The notes beneath the pieces are model-generated. The model saw nothing but the letters and a program-made list of their open reading frames with translations, was not told the DNA's origin and made no database searches. Of a DNA stretch of 64,000 nucleotides, positions 30,758 to 42,772 are shown in pieces. This DNA comes from Spizellomyces punctatus DAOM BR117 (taxonomy: Eukaryota; Chytridiomycota; Chytridiomycetes; Spizellomycetales; Spizellomycetaceae): contig NW_015971542.1 in assembly GCF_000182565.1 (NCBI RefSeq), positions 568,976 to 632,975 on the forward strand, given 5' to 3'. The position numbers were made by a program, and so were the translations under genes. Numbering within the stretch: the stretch's first letter is position 1; every line of letters starts with the position of its first letter.

Positions 30758-32759
30758 ATGGCGGTAAGTTAATATTCAGGCTAGCAGTCTATGATACAGG
30801 AGGTACAACGGGCGCTGTCTTGGTCGTGGTTCTGTCTCTTCTATCTGACGTTGCCGCGATTTCGGGTAACCGGTAACCCTCATAACTTTATTCCAACCTA
30901 GTCTTACTACGACTATGATGACGGTGTTTCGCATTATGGTGCCACGGGAGAGGTTGGACCGCCCAGTGGTTTGGAGCATACCGGGTGAGTAGTGCGTTAA
31001 GAGAGGAAGTTGCGTCGGGATTGCCAGCGTGATTCACTTGGTCGGAAGGGAAGTCAAAACGCTATCGTCTGAGTTATGATAGAACTGAACAGCATATTGT
31101 ACGACTGCTTCGAGATTTCGGTCATATGAGCTCAGTAGATTTCACCCCCAAAGAATGGATAAGGGTTATTCATGATGCAATATTCTTAGTTATTCAGATA
31201 CAGATCTCCTTGACGTCGCTGATGCGGAGAAGCCTAGATTACTATTGATGGGTCTACGAAGGTACGCTGATGCGTCTCGGTAAGCTGCGGCTATCTGTCA
31301 ACTTACTAGCGGTCAAAATCATGTAGAAGTGGGAAGTCGAGCATAGAACGAGTGGTCTTTCATAAGATGTCACCAAATGAAACATTGTTCGTTGAAAGCA
31401 CGACCAAAATTGAGAAGGATGACATAATGTGCGTTCCGAACGGTGTTACATACGCCCGACGGTACTTTGCTCAATACTTCCTGCAGCTCCTTCATCGACT
31501 TTCAAATATGGGACTTCCCAGGCCAACTGGACTTCTTTGACCCAGCATTCGATTCGGAAATGATCTTTGGGCAATGTGGTGCTTTAGTCTTTGTCATTGA
31601 CGCACAGGTAACAGTTGCGTCGGTAGCAAGATCATCCGTCACACATAGATAATCCAGGTTTCCGGAAGGACAGGACGATTACTTGGAAGCACTTCAGCGT
31701 CTCTATATGACCGTAACTCGAGCTCACAAGGTTAACCCAAATATATCATTTGAGGTTTTTATACATAAAGTGGACGGCCTATCAGACGACCACAAAATTG
31801 GTAAAGTCAAATCTCATTCAGCTCTGGTCAATGGTCGTGTATAAAACTGGTTAAGAACGTCCTGTTTTCTTTCAAAGAAACCCAACGTGATATTCACCAA
31901 CGCATATCCGATGAGCTTTCTGATGCTCAACTCGACAATATACATCTTAGCTTCTACCTTACATCGATCTACGACCATTCCATATATGAAGCATTTTCCA
32001 AAGTCATACAGAAGCTCATTCCCCAACTTCCTACGTTGGAAAATTTGTTGAATATATTATGCTCGGTATGCACCCGTGCTTAAAGGTGTATGATCATCAT
32101 CAAGGACTTCGATACTGAGTGAACTTATCGCAGAACTCGGGTATTGAGAAGGCCTTCCTTTTCGATGTACTCTCCAAGATATACATCGCAACGGACAGCT
32201 CACCAGTCGACATGCAATCGTACGAACTTTGTAGCGACATGATTGATGTCATATTGGACGTTTCTAGCATATACGGGTAATAATCTCAAGCTCACATCCG
32301 ATCGTCCTGCATCGCACTGACTGGAAGTGCGTTATTCCCAGAATATCGGACAAAGATTCTCCCTCATCAACCAGCACTCCTACTTCCCCGACTGCCGACG
32401 GAGACGCCCACGCACTTATCAGATTAAATAACGGCATGGTCTTATACTTGCGTGAAGTCAATCAGTAAGTCGGCATTGACACCTTGATTTCCTACTTTTC
32501 AGCCGCATATCGTGTACTAATCATCCGTGTATTGAATAGACATCTCGCGCTAGTCTGTTTACTTCGCGAGGATAACTTTGAGAAGCAGGGATTGATCGAC
32601 TATAATTTCCGGTGCTTTAGGGAAGCTATTCTGGAAGTGTTCGAACTCAGAAGAAAAGGGTATAGTAACGGAAACGGTGCAGCGGATGAAAGTCGAAGTA
32701 CGGGCAAGGCATACGGTACAGTGGAGGAATCGGATTGGAATAGGAGACGGGCTGGATAG
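30758..32759 (+). CDS. GTR2: RagC/D-type small GTPase (Gtr2)
   Basis: Partner of Gtr1/RagA on the lysosome/vacuole that recruits TORC1 in response to amino acids. Ten exons join in phase: 30758-30763 (only Met-Ala), 30902-30984, 31190-31261, 31327-31438, 31487-31607, 31674-31800, 31878-32065, 32134-32276, 32342-32464 and 32540-32759. The P-loop is split by an intron (LLMGLRR|SGKSS). Switch/G3 region: [21 protein letters not shown]4: [17 protein letters not shown]. The C-terminal roadblock-like domain has [35 protein letters not shown] and [20 protein letters not shown], near-identical to animal RagC. The C-terminus [19 protein letters not shown] is also conserved. A short acidic N-terminal extension precedes the GTPase. 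Confidence 0.96.
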
Positions 32760-33067
32760 GGTTTCACAACAATTTTTGGATCGCGTGGAAACCAGCGTAT
32801 TAAGAGGGCGTCCGAGCTAATTTTATTGATAAAACGACCAATGTCCATCTCGCATGTGAAAGTCATTTTGAATAATATAAACCTTTCCATGTGACGGCCT
32901 ATTTATCGAGTCCGCTGTTATCAAACATTACCCAAACGTACTCCTTTTGAGGACTGTTAGTATACTTAGTATACACACTTCTTTTTTGACCAGAAGTGCC
33001 TACTCGGGGTAATCACGTATTGTGTTGAGTATCATGCCTATTCGCAACTTTCTCATCTACTAACTAT
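32760..33067. other. Convergent intergenic region
   Basis: 308 bp between the 3' ends of GTR2 (plus) and the C5orf34-like gene (minus). A short near-repeat TTAGTATACTTAGTATACACAC occurs near 32958-32979. Nothing coding is seen. Confidence 0.5.
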
Positions 33068-35106
33068 CTACAGGTTTGTTTTCACATCTCTCTGTACATA
33101 ATCTCTATTTCGAGCCACGATATCCGCTATTCTCGGCCTGTATTTATGGTTACAATCTGGGTCTGATGAATCCTTGATGGCTTGCTTCTCCTCCAAGTAG
33201 GTTCTGCATCTTTGTATACACCCAGCAGCCAGATCCATTGCTCTCATCTTACTTTCCTGCCTCTTCAATTTCATCTCGTTGCTTTCCCAGACCTCTTTGG
33301 CAAACTGTAAGACGGGGACTACGTATCTCTCGCAACCGACGGGCTTCTCGCAACGGACAGTCACAACGTCCCCGTCCGGAAACGTTACATGTGCAATGGA
33401 GGGGGCTTTCTGAGCTTCGACCACTACACCGTTTTCATATAATGCTCTGACATATCCCCCAGAATACGCCGTAAAGGTTCCCAAGCCTGGGACAGTTGCC
33501 GTCCCTTCCAGTTTCCCGCTTCTTACTGGAATAGGATGCTTAGGACGCGCCGCGATGGAACGATACGCAACCTGAACTAGCCTCAGCATCTCTGCGCTTA
33601 TAACAGAGAGAGGATAGCTAAAGCCGTATAGTGTCAGCGAAGCGTCACCTCCGGTTTATTTCCAACGTTCCTCACCTGGTGCCTGTATTGGGCTCCCTAA
33701 TGAAAGGCGGCGCACCTTGTAAAGCATACATTTCCCCCTCACCGGACATGTCATCCATTGCAGAATTGTAGTATACCACCATATACTTTAGGTCTTCAAT
33801 GGCTCTCATCACTGTTCCATCCTCAGGTAGTGTCGCCTCAACTTGTATATCCAAAGAAGAGAAACTTGGGGATATCGACTGCAAGCACATATCGTTCTTG
33901 CCAAGGGCCACGACTCGATACACCGCCGTAGGTGTCCATAAGATCCGAATGGGTTTAGGATTTGCTATATCATTATGTACTGCACGAGATGGTCGAAATG
34001 ATGAATTCTCAGCGGCAGATGGAGAAGATTCACCACATGATGGCAAAATCGTCGTCACATAATTGTCTTCCTCTGCGTTGACACAGATATCCTCATACAG
34101 AAGCGTAGAGGAATCTGAATGGACAATGAGATGATAAGATTTGGGCACAGGTGAGGTTTTTAAACGGCGACTAAGTACCTCCACACTGCTTCAGCAAGAG
34201 AGCTAAAGGGTATTGCCAAAGCTCTGGTGCATCTCGCACGGAGAATGTTTGCTCAATCCACAGATATACAAATTTGTACGGGACTCGACTTCCCCTCAAT
34301 TTTGTGACCAAACCATCAGGATCGGCTACTAGGGACGGAAACTTCACAGTAAATGTTTGCCGGTGCGGTAAAAGTATTAACTGTATGGATCCGTCAATGC
34401 TTGCGATTGTCAAACTGCCTTCCGGTGAACGTGAGATTAGCTCCGAGGATGCGACCGGCCACCGAGAGTATTTTATTTCCGTATTTGTCTGCAGCGTTTG
34501 CATTAGGACATCCTTTTCTAGGAGAGCCGCATGAAGAAAGGGTTTCTCATAGTACGTGTTCCTGAAGTTTAAAAGGTTTAACACCGCGCTCCGAAATTTA
34601 CTTGTCACAGTTGCTGTCAAATGTCTTCTCTTTTCCCCGTCACGCTCCCCCCAGTTCATCCCTAAATTAGAAGGCTTATCCAGAGATGTCGGCCCCAGGA
34701 AGGATTCGCGAAAATAGCTACTTCGCCTATCCGGAGATGGAGACCGATTGCGAAAGGCGCGCGTTAAGTCAGCAGATTGAGGACGTGAAGCTAAGCGCGA
34801 CCGCAATGGCGACAGCTTTGCAGTTCCTAGGACGCTCGTACGATCCAACCTGCCTTCGTCTTGGTCATATTCGACAACGAAGCAAGCTCCGCCAGGTGAC
34901 AAGTGCAAGGTGGCCGGAATAAGCTGTTCAGAGCCAGATGATGGCAACAGCAGGTTCTCTGCCTGACAAGACCCATCCTGATATAGCACGTAGCGTGGAG
35001 ATGAATAGTCCGGGAAACCTAACGATCCTAACGACGATCCGGAGCGGCTTTCCGCACGAGCAAACTCGGCAGTCGAGAAAGGTAAACCCGCGATATAGTT
35101 GTCCAT
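33068..35106 (-). CDS. C5orf34-family protein
   Basis: Function unknown; the family is named after human C5orf34. Three exons (35106 to about 34182, about 34115 to about 33680, about 33617-33068) join in phase. N-terminal block: SSPRYVLYQDGSCQ and LHLSPGGACFVVEY. Middle block: KFVYLWIEQTFSVRDAPELW then QYPLALLLKQCG, matching the human VYTWVKQ...W.YPL segment. The C-terminal block, TFTAYSGGYVRALYENGVVV, HVTFPDGDVVTVRCEKPVGC and ERYVVPVLQFAKEVW, has the beta-rich, polo-box-like pattern of the family. Head-to-head with the Dpy-30 gene across 292 bp. Domain identity rests on my recollection of the human sequence. Confidence 0.7.
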
Positions 35107-35398
35107 TCCCTACACGCGACCGCCACAGTACCAGATGAAACGTTACTTGCAGTGTATTTTGCTACTACGGTACGTGTATAGAGTACATGTCTCCTCCTTG
35201 AGCGCCTGTTTACAACTGGGATTGCTGGGCATGTTTTTGGAAATTGCAGATCGAGCACACCCGGAAAGGGTCCCTTGAAGGTGGCGCAGCCGCTTACATG
35301 ATCGCCGGAGTCTTCAACTGGTGAGCAGTGTATTAGGTATTAGTGCCTCCCAACTAGCGCTGCAAACCTTTTGACTCTCACCAACTGGCCATCCCGCT
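35107..35398. promoter_or_regulatory. Bidirectional promoter (C5orf34-like / Dpy-30 protein)
   Basis: 292 bp between divergent starts. It contains GTAGCAAAATAC/GTACGTGTATAG-type sequence and GTTGCCA-like motifs on one strand only loosely resembling X-box half-sites. I cannot call an RFX site. The pairing itself suggests shared regulation. Confidence 0.35.
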
Positions 35399-36028
35399 AT
35401 GGACACCAATTACTTGAAGCAGACAGTTGGGCCCCTTCTGTCATCAGCCCTTAGCGCCCTTCTGAGCTATGGCTACGATACTTCTCTGGAGGGTCCTCGA
35501 GGTCTTGATGCGATTAGTTTTATAGGAGAATATTTGCTGCATCACGATGCATCACAAAAGACTATTGCAGAACATCATAAAAGACGGGCAAAATTGCAAG
35601 CCATGCAGGATGCTCTTGTAGCTGCGCAACAGACGGAACGTGAGCATCGTCGTCGTTTTGAAGAAGAGGTGAAGGTGCGCATGACGGCCATCTTAGAACA
35701 AGAGAAACGGGTGGAAGAGGAGCGGCAGGCAAAAGAGGCCGAAGCGCTAGAAGCAGAAAAGAAGGCTGCAGCTAGTGAAGAAGAACCTGTTCAGGAGAAC
35801 GTTGAAATCGAGCCTCGACGAGGTGTCCCAGAACCCATCCAAGAAGGCGAGGAGGAGAAAGAAGAAGGAGCAGATGCACAAACGGCGCAGCCTACAGAGC
35901 CTTCCGAGCCTATTGAGGAAGAGCAGCCTACTGCCACAGAAGTGTCGGCTGAAGATGAGAATCCCCCGCCCCCAGTCAACATCACCGAGACTACAATAGC
36001 TGAGGAGAAGGAGGAGGACGAATATTAA
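35399..36028 (+). CDS. Dpy-30-motif coiled-coil protein (DYDC/flagellar type)
   Basis: Intronless, 209 residues. The N-terminus, MDTNYLKQTVGPLLSSALSA then DAISFIGEYLLHHD, is a Dpy-30 dimerisation motif (two helices, Y-L..TV...L..AL...). A long coiled coil follows (residues about 60-125, Glu/Lys/Arg/Gln-rich), then an acidic, Pro-rich disordered tail. The layout with the motif at the N-terminus and a charged coil is that of DYDC1/2 and radial-spoke-associated proteins rather than the small COMPASS subunit DPY30, which is about 100 residues with the motif at its C-terminus. A role in the zoospore flagellum is inferred. Confidence 0.8.
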   Translation: MDTNYLKQTVGPLLSSALSALLSYGYDTSLEGPRGLDAISFIGEYLLHHDASQKTIAEHHKRRAKLQAMQDALVAAQQTEREHRRRFEEEVKVRMTAILEQEKRVEEERQAKEAEALEAEKKAAASEEEPVQENVEIEPRRGVPEPIQEGEEEKEEGADAQTAQPTEPSEPIEEEQPTATEVSAEDENPPPPVNITETTIAEEKEEDEY

Positions 36029-36507
36029 CTTATTAGTTGCTGAACAAAAAGCCAGATTGGGTGATGTCCTGTAAATTCGAGAATACACTGGGTTGCTGAT
36101 GAAGTTAAGCTGACCCTACCAGATATGGCTACTGCGTTCCATGGTGTTTTTATCCCTTTGAGTACAGTGTGAAAGAGGATGCAACGTGAAATTGCGGCAA
36201 ATGCAGGCATCTCTAGTTATATGTGCATCATCTGCCCAAGACCTATGCATGTCGTATCCCATCACCTTCAGTAGAACAGATAGATGGCTACCATGAACCG
36301 TCAACATCCCGTCCATGGGTCACGTGAGGGTTGATTACGTTATAAAAATGATTTGTTTTGCGATGCAGGCGACTTGCTTTTTGTCCATTACCTTGCCTTG
36401 CAATTTTGCAAGTTTATATCCCGAGCGCGAGCGTTGTCAAGCTCACACGGCTTCGATATTTCGTTCGCACCGCATACTTATAGTAACGATAGTCTTGACC
36501 GAGCAGC
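36029..36507. other. Intergenic region upstream of SOF1
   Basis: 479 bp between two plus-strand genes. No credible reading frame; it includes the terminator of the Dpy-30 gene and the SOF1 promoter. Confidence 0.45.
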
Positions 36508-38174
36508 ATGGTTCGTAATTGCATGTTCTATGTTGAATGCTCAGGAATTCTCAAACAATTGCTTTCTTTTACAGAAGGTGAAAACGATCAGTAGGGGCGA
36601 GAGCTATGCACGAGAGCGCTCTGGGGATATTTACCGAGTTCAGAGAAACTTGGACCCAACCCTGCACCCGTTTGAACGAGCAAGAGAATACACACGTGCC
36701 TTAAATGCAACCAAGTTGGAGCGTCTGTTCGCCAAGCCGTTTGTTGGAGCTCTTTCTGGACATATTGAGGGTGTATACTGTGTTGCGAAGCATCCGACAA
36801 AATTAACCACGATATTTTCTGGAAGCGCCGATGGAGGTTAGTGGTTCGGTTGTAGATCACTTCGTGACCATTGTGGAATATATGTCTGATTTGCCATCAA
36901 ACCGCACAGAGGTACGAATATGGTCTCTCACAAATCAGAAGACAACATGGACCACTAGAGCACATAGAGGATTTGTTCGCGGCATCTGTTCGATACCAGA
37001 CTCTGACAATTTCTTCACGGTTGGAGAGGACAAAATTGTGAAGATGTGGTCAACCGAGCAAACAGAGGTAGTTTTCATCGAATACGTGACAGGATGTGAG
37101 AGTCTTAGTTGACATCTTCTTCGTGCAACCAGCCTCTGCAAACATATGTTGCCCGAAATGCGTTCACCGGCGTCGATCATCATCGTTCGAAGAGGACATT
37201 TGCCACATCAAGTACCCAAGTTGATATTTGGGATCACGAGAGGTTAGGATCAGTATGTGGTGTGGCAAAGTCTGATCTCTACAAAACTTTCTCATCAATT
37301 CGCTTCATCAGGGCCGAGCCGGTACAATCATTCTCATGGGGCTCCGAAACAGTAACGGCGGTAAAATTTAATCAGACGGAGACAAGTATATTCGCAAGTT
37401 GTGGAACAGACCGTACCATTATTCTCTACGACCTTCGAACCAGCTCCCCCTTATCGAAGGTCATTATGTCCATGCGAACAAACGCTATCGCATGGAACCC
37501 GATGGAGGCCTTCAACTTCACAACGGCAAATGAGGACCACAATTGCTACACCTTTGATATGCGAAAGATGGACAGTGCAATGAATGTGCATAAAGATCAT
37601 GTCTCCGCTGTTCTTGACATTGATTACTCACCAACCGGAGAAGAGTTTGTGACGGGAGGATACGACCGCACAGTGCGCATCTTCAAGACGCGCGAGGGAC
37701 ACAGCCGGGATGTATATCATACTAAGCGCATGCAGAGAATTTTCTGCGTCAAGTTCAGCATGGACGCCAAGTTTGTCTTGTCCGGGAGTGATGATGGTAA
37801 CATTCGGTTGTGGAAAGCGAATGCGTCGGATAAACTGGGAACGGTAAGCGCAAAGTCTTGGTTTACAAACTATATCATAATTCTCCGTTGTGACCTGGCT
37901 AATGTACATAACACATGTCTAGACGACGAACCGTGAGCGGAATGCCATGAACTACACCAAAGCAATTAAAGAGCGGTACAAGCATCTTCCCGAGATTCGT
38001 AGAATTGATCGTCATCGCAAAGTACCGAGATCCATTGCCAAGGCCAAAGAAATCAAGCATACCATGACCGAATCCATTCGGCGGAAGGAGGAAAACGAGC
38101 GGAAGCACAGCAAGCCTGGTGCTGTGCCCTACAAGGCTGACAGGCAGAAGAATATCATTACTCGGGAAAAGTGA
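36508..38174 (+). CDS. SOF1: SOF1/DCAF13, U3 snoRNP WD40 protein
   Basis: Part of the small-subunit processome for 18S rRNA maturation. Exon 2 (36575-36836) begins KVKTISRGESYARERSGDIY, so the start Met must come from a separate exon. ATG 36508-36510 followed directly by GTTCGT gives a one-codon exon and the expected MKVK start. Further exons: 36910-37067, 37133-37242, 37312-37843 and 37923-38174. WD40 blades include FVGALSGHIEGVYCVAKHPT, FASCGTDRTIILYDLRT, VTGGYDRTVRIFKT and VLSGSDDGNIRLWKANASDK. The C-terminal Sof1 domain reads NYTKAIKERYKHLPEIRRID, then RHRKVPRSIAKAKEIKHTM, and is diagnostic. Confidence 0.95.
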
Positions 38175-38310
38175 TCTACCTTCAAAGCACCGTTCTTTTA
38201 TGTACATAGCTAACTTGGAGTATGTTGCAGATAGTGGATTTATTGTAGTTTTATGTATCTGAATTGAAGCAGCACGCTACTATACACATAACAATAGTCA
38301 AGACTTTAAG

Positions 38311-40399
38311 TTAATAGGTCGGAAAATCTGGATCGATTTCACTCGCCCATCTCTCTAGACCTCCTGCAATGTCTTTTGCTTGCAGAAATCCATGCTGCCT
38401 TAACAATTGCACCGCTACCTGTGAATCGTTACCCCGCCGACATACGACGTATACTAAGGGAACTTCTCAATCTACGGCTTTCACACTGTTTAATGACATG
38501 ATAAGTACTCACTTGGCAAAGCATCTTTTGCAATGGCAATCGCGCTGCTCTCCAATGCCGCGGCTTGACGTGCGGCTTGCTCGACGTCCGTTAATCGACG
38601 CTCAAGGTCCTTCAATGGTACGTCTAGCACGGGATGCATAATTAATATGAGATATCGGGACAAACTTGTGTCCACATTGATGTGCTACGTACTAAGTGAA
38701 TTCGGAAGCGAGCATATATTGAACTGAACTGTTTCCCGCACGTCGAGTAGCAGATGAGGCCAGGCGCCCATTCGAACACTCGAATATTCCTACGGACGCG
38801 TATATCATGAGTCCTAGCGAAAACAGTAATTCACACGTAGATTAGTAGATCATACCCTGCATGTGCTTCTTTCGTCGTCTGGTAGAAGCGTCTGCGCTGG
38901 CGTCTATGCAAATGCTTAGAAGGAGTTCCTGACACATTTAATTCGAAATATCTCACTTTGTCTGTCGGAGCGGCGCCACAAAATTGCACATAGTCAATTA
39001 AGTCCGTAATAGTGGGGTTCTTGCCACAGATAGCACATGTAGGACTCTGGCCTCGCAATTTAATTGTACGGAAGGCGCCTGACGTTGCGTCAAACAGCAG
39101 CATTTTCTGTGAGAAACTAGCTGAATATGACAAGGGTGAGCAAGGCGGACAGAAAATAGAAAGCAGCAGTGAAGTTGAATTATACGTACTCCCCAATCCA
39201 CTCGCTATTTTAATGACTTCCAGCGCTTGCAGGCAACCGATAATACCCGGTACTGAATAAAATTCACACCATGGTTAGCATCATGCTCCAGAAGGTTACA
39301 GTTTTATCTGGGTCATTCTCACCAACACCGAGAACACCGCCATCACTGCAGTTGGTAACGGTCTCTGGAGGAGGCGGTGCAGGGAATATACATCGATAAC
39401 AAGGACCACCAGCATGATTATAAACTGTCAACTAACGGGAACTCAGTCGAGTAGCTTCTCGACAGCGGCGGAGAAATGAGAGAAGCTAACCTGGCCGTCC
39501 ATCCTCAATGCACTACCGGACACTAGAGGTTTTCCTGCCAGCACACAGGCATCGTTTAATAGGTATCGTGTGGCAACATTGTCAGTCGCGTCGACCACAA
39601 TATCCCATCTAAGTTTACGATGCTTTGAATTGGAAATCCAGATTATGCTGAGTCACATGTGAGCCAACATACGGTCTGATGATGTCCATGGCATTTGAAC
39701 TTTCGATCAAGGTGTTGTACGCAATGCAGTCGCAGAAGGACGACAATCTGGTGATTTGAAATCGAAAATACCGGATGTAGAACTCGGAACTGGACTCTAA
39801 AAGAACTTGTTACCCACCTGTTGACGGTCGCTTTTGCCGATTCTGCTTTCATCATGCCCACCCGAGTTTCGTCGTGCACAATTTGCCGCTGCAGGTTGCT
39901 GGCTTCTACCGGATCGTAATCAACTATTCCGAGACGGCCTAGATGTTTCTGAACAGAATTAAGATGTATTCAGCAACACGCACACCGAACAAGGCTATTC
40001 ATACCTATTCCTGCAGCAGCGAGGTACATTACAGCGGGTGCTCCTAGTCCTCCAGCTCCGACAACAAGGACGGTAGTATTTCGAAGTTTGAGCTGCCCTA
40101 AATGTGGACTAGGTTCAGAACAACCTTTGTGACGTAGCTTATATACAGTACTGTTGTTCCCGGTCCAGATATAAACCTTGTACTCCAATTTCTCGCATCA
40201 ACAGCTGTCGACTAAAGCGAGAAATCTCGTCATTGTCCAAGGACTCTTTGTGCGTCCACTCGCGAACCGAAGGTAGATCGAATATGGTTCCGTTAGGGGA
40301 TAGGACTTTTGGCTCTTCATCACGCCTTGCTGCCGCTTTGAGAGCCTCGTTCTCTTTTTTAAGTGCTTCTATTTCAGCTTTCAATGCATCTACACTCAT
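38311..40399 (-). CDS. UBA4: UBA4/MOCS3, E1-like adenylyltransferase-sulfurtransferase
   Basis: Activates Urm1 (tRNA thiolation, urmylation) and in molybdenum-cofactor users also MoaD. Start [20 protein letters not shown] (coiled coil), then [20 protein letters not shown], nucleotide-binding [38 protein letters not shown], and the zinc/catalytic region with [20 protein letters not shown] followed by GGVLG. The C-terminal rhodanese domain contains [20 protein letters not shown]-type sequence and the active-site loop [20 protein letters not shown], ending DPDFPTY. The gene has about nine introns. Tail-to-tail with SOF1 (136 bp between stops). Confidence 0.93.
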
Positions 40400-40573
40400 T
40401 GTTGCAGGGAGATCTCCAAATACGAGGAAACCTGCTAGTCGCTGACTTTGCCATCATTTCACCCAATTATGGTTAAATTACCCGGACATTGTCCACAGCG
40501 TTCTTCCCAGTCCCCATTTCTCCTGGGATTTTACCAATCTCCTCTGATTTTGCTGTAATAGGTAGGATTATTG

Positions 40574-42772
40574 ATGGGTGTTAGTGGTTATTGGAAATGG
40601 CTCAAGGGAGTTTTCCCAAATGCCTTCAGTCACACTCTTCCCCTGGATCAGTAAGTCAACGAGCATTTTATCTTCCACGGTTACCCTGGCTCACAATGCT
40701 CGGTCACCATTCAGCGCTTATGATCATGTCCTCGTCGATGGAAACCACTTTCTTTACCTGGCAGCTCGATCAACAACCAACGAACGCGATCTTTTCGCCG
40801 CTGTGAGTGATCGACTTCGAATGGCTCTTCGCAGCGCTCCTCCTCAGAAAACCATCTTTATTGGTGTGGATGGGCCTGCTCCTTGGGCCAAACTTTTAAC
40901 CCAGCGGAATAGGAGGACAGCAAGACATGTGCGGCAGGTTAGTGATGGAATATTGCCCAGACCACGTTGAGCTGGCGCCGGTCAGGATGAGAGTCTATAA
41001 GAGGACGATATCAATTCTTATTCTCACTGCGTTTTAGTCCAGATCGGCGATGCCAATGTTTGACGTGCTGCAGTTTACACCAGGATGCTCGTTGATGAAT
41101 CGACTAGACCAGCATCTGCAGTGGTTCGCGTGTGATTACCTGGGTAGAGAGAGGTCCAGTGATTTGAAAATCATCTTCAGCGGATCCCGTGTGCCAGCTG
41201 AAGGAGAAGTTAAAGTGTTTGGTCATGCTCTGGGAAAGCTTAGAAGTAAAACTGGGTCTAAAGACGATACATTTGCAATTTTGGGAGGAGACGCCGATAT
41301 TGCCATACAGGGTGCGTTCTTGAACGGGTTTTTGGCAGGGCAATATAACGTTCTGCTATCAGTTACTTCCTTGCCACAGACTAACAGGTTCCACCCTTGA
41401 CAGCCCTAGCCTCCAATATACCACGGACTACCATTGTCAACCCCGAATCCCCATTCCTCCTACATGTCCCCTCCATCGACGACGAACTGGCTAAATTATT
41501 CCCTGGAATAGATATGCGGAGAGTGCGATTGGATGTGGCACTACTATCCCTAATGGGAGGAAACGACTATATTCCAAAGTTGAGCTGGATTGTACTGGAC
41601 ACCTTGTTTGCGTCGTACCTCGCGTTTCGGACAAAGTATCAAGGGACGTCCCTCGGCAGTAAACAGCTATCATCCAACGAACCCCGCTTCCTAGTCGATC
41701 CAGAGACGATGACTTTGGATCTCGAGGTACTGCGAGCAGTTGTCATGGGTGAGTTTCAAGACACTGTGCGAAGGCGACCTCCGACCAAGTGGCGAAAGGA
41801 GCATTTGGGCTCGGAAGGTTCATTGCATGAAGCTGGAATTTCTCCCCTCTACAATGTCCGCAAGTATCTAGAGGGGCTGCTGTGGAATTTGGACATGTAC
41901 ATGAACGGCCGCTGCTCCGATTACCGATTCATGTACCCTTATTCGCATGGACCTGCAGCTACAGATGTTGGAGCATGGATTGACGGGTTGGAAAGAACGG
42001 AAGGTATAACGGAACTGTCCCTTCCTGTAACCAATACCGCAAAGGCGTCAAAGCCGTTGCCACCTCCCTTGTGTGCCGTCGCAGTGAGTCATCCGACTTT
42101 TGCATGTTTGTCGAATTATCTTCTCATCAAACCTTTGTTCCTTGAAGATGCTACCTTTGGAGAGAATATCCTTGGTTCCTATCGAGTACCAACCCCGCAT
42201 GCAGCAATTTGATGTAGATATGCAATCCGGCCTCCGCTCGGACGATTTGGCGACTGGTAATTCCTTTCTGCCATTGCACCACCTCTTGTCACGTGCTGAA
42301 ATATTTCTTTGGGCTAACAGCGTTGCAAATACTGGGTGACAGCCATGAGAGCCAACCAGGTGATTTTGGACATCCTGTCTGCGTGCAGTATGATCCTATA
42401 CGTGCAGTGAACAGCGATGCAGCGTCTATACCTGAACCATTACCAGGCTTTTCTTCTCTGCCGGCCAGTAGCTTTTTGATTGAAGCATGGGATGAGACAG
42501 TATATGCCGCTTGCGATGCGCAGCGACTCAAGAAGGCGACTGTTCCGGGTAGGCTGCACGACAAGAGTGCACCCAGCATAAGGATAAACAAATCAAGCCA
42601 ACAGCCCGGACCAGGGCCAGACAAAAACACGTCGCCAAAACTTGCAAAAGCAAAAACCACCGTAACACGTACCAAGAAACAGTCACTTGCAGCCGTCGTA
42701 GGGAATCTGCCCTCTCACTCAAAACCAGTACAAACCGGTTTGTTTTCTGACAGTCTAAATGCAAATCGATAG
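40574..42772 (+). CDS. Compact XRN-family 5'-3' exonuclease
   Basis: Nuclease of the XRN/FEN superfamily. Exons 40574-40650, 40715-40937, 41038-41311, 41404-42083, 42148-42256 and 42321-42772 join in phase to about 604 residues, much shorter than XRN1 (about 1500) or XRN2/Rat1 (about 1000). Start MGVSGYWKWLKGVFP is the XRN N-terminus. Acidic active-site motifs: HVLVDGNHFLYLAA, VGVDGPAPW-type (IGVDGPAPWAK), PAEGEVKVFGH, AILGGDADIAIQ and LLSLMGGNDYIPKL. All the metal-binding acids appear present, though the usual EGEHK is EGEVK. The C-terminal 150 residues are Pro/Ser/Lys-rich and disordered. Related short XRN-like proteins occur in protists; substrate unknown. Confidence 0.85.
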
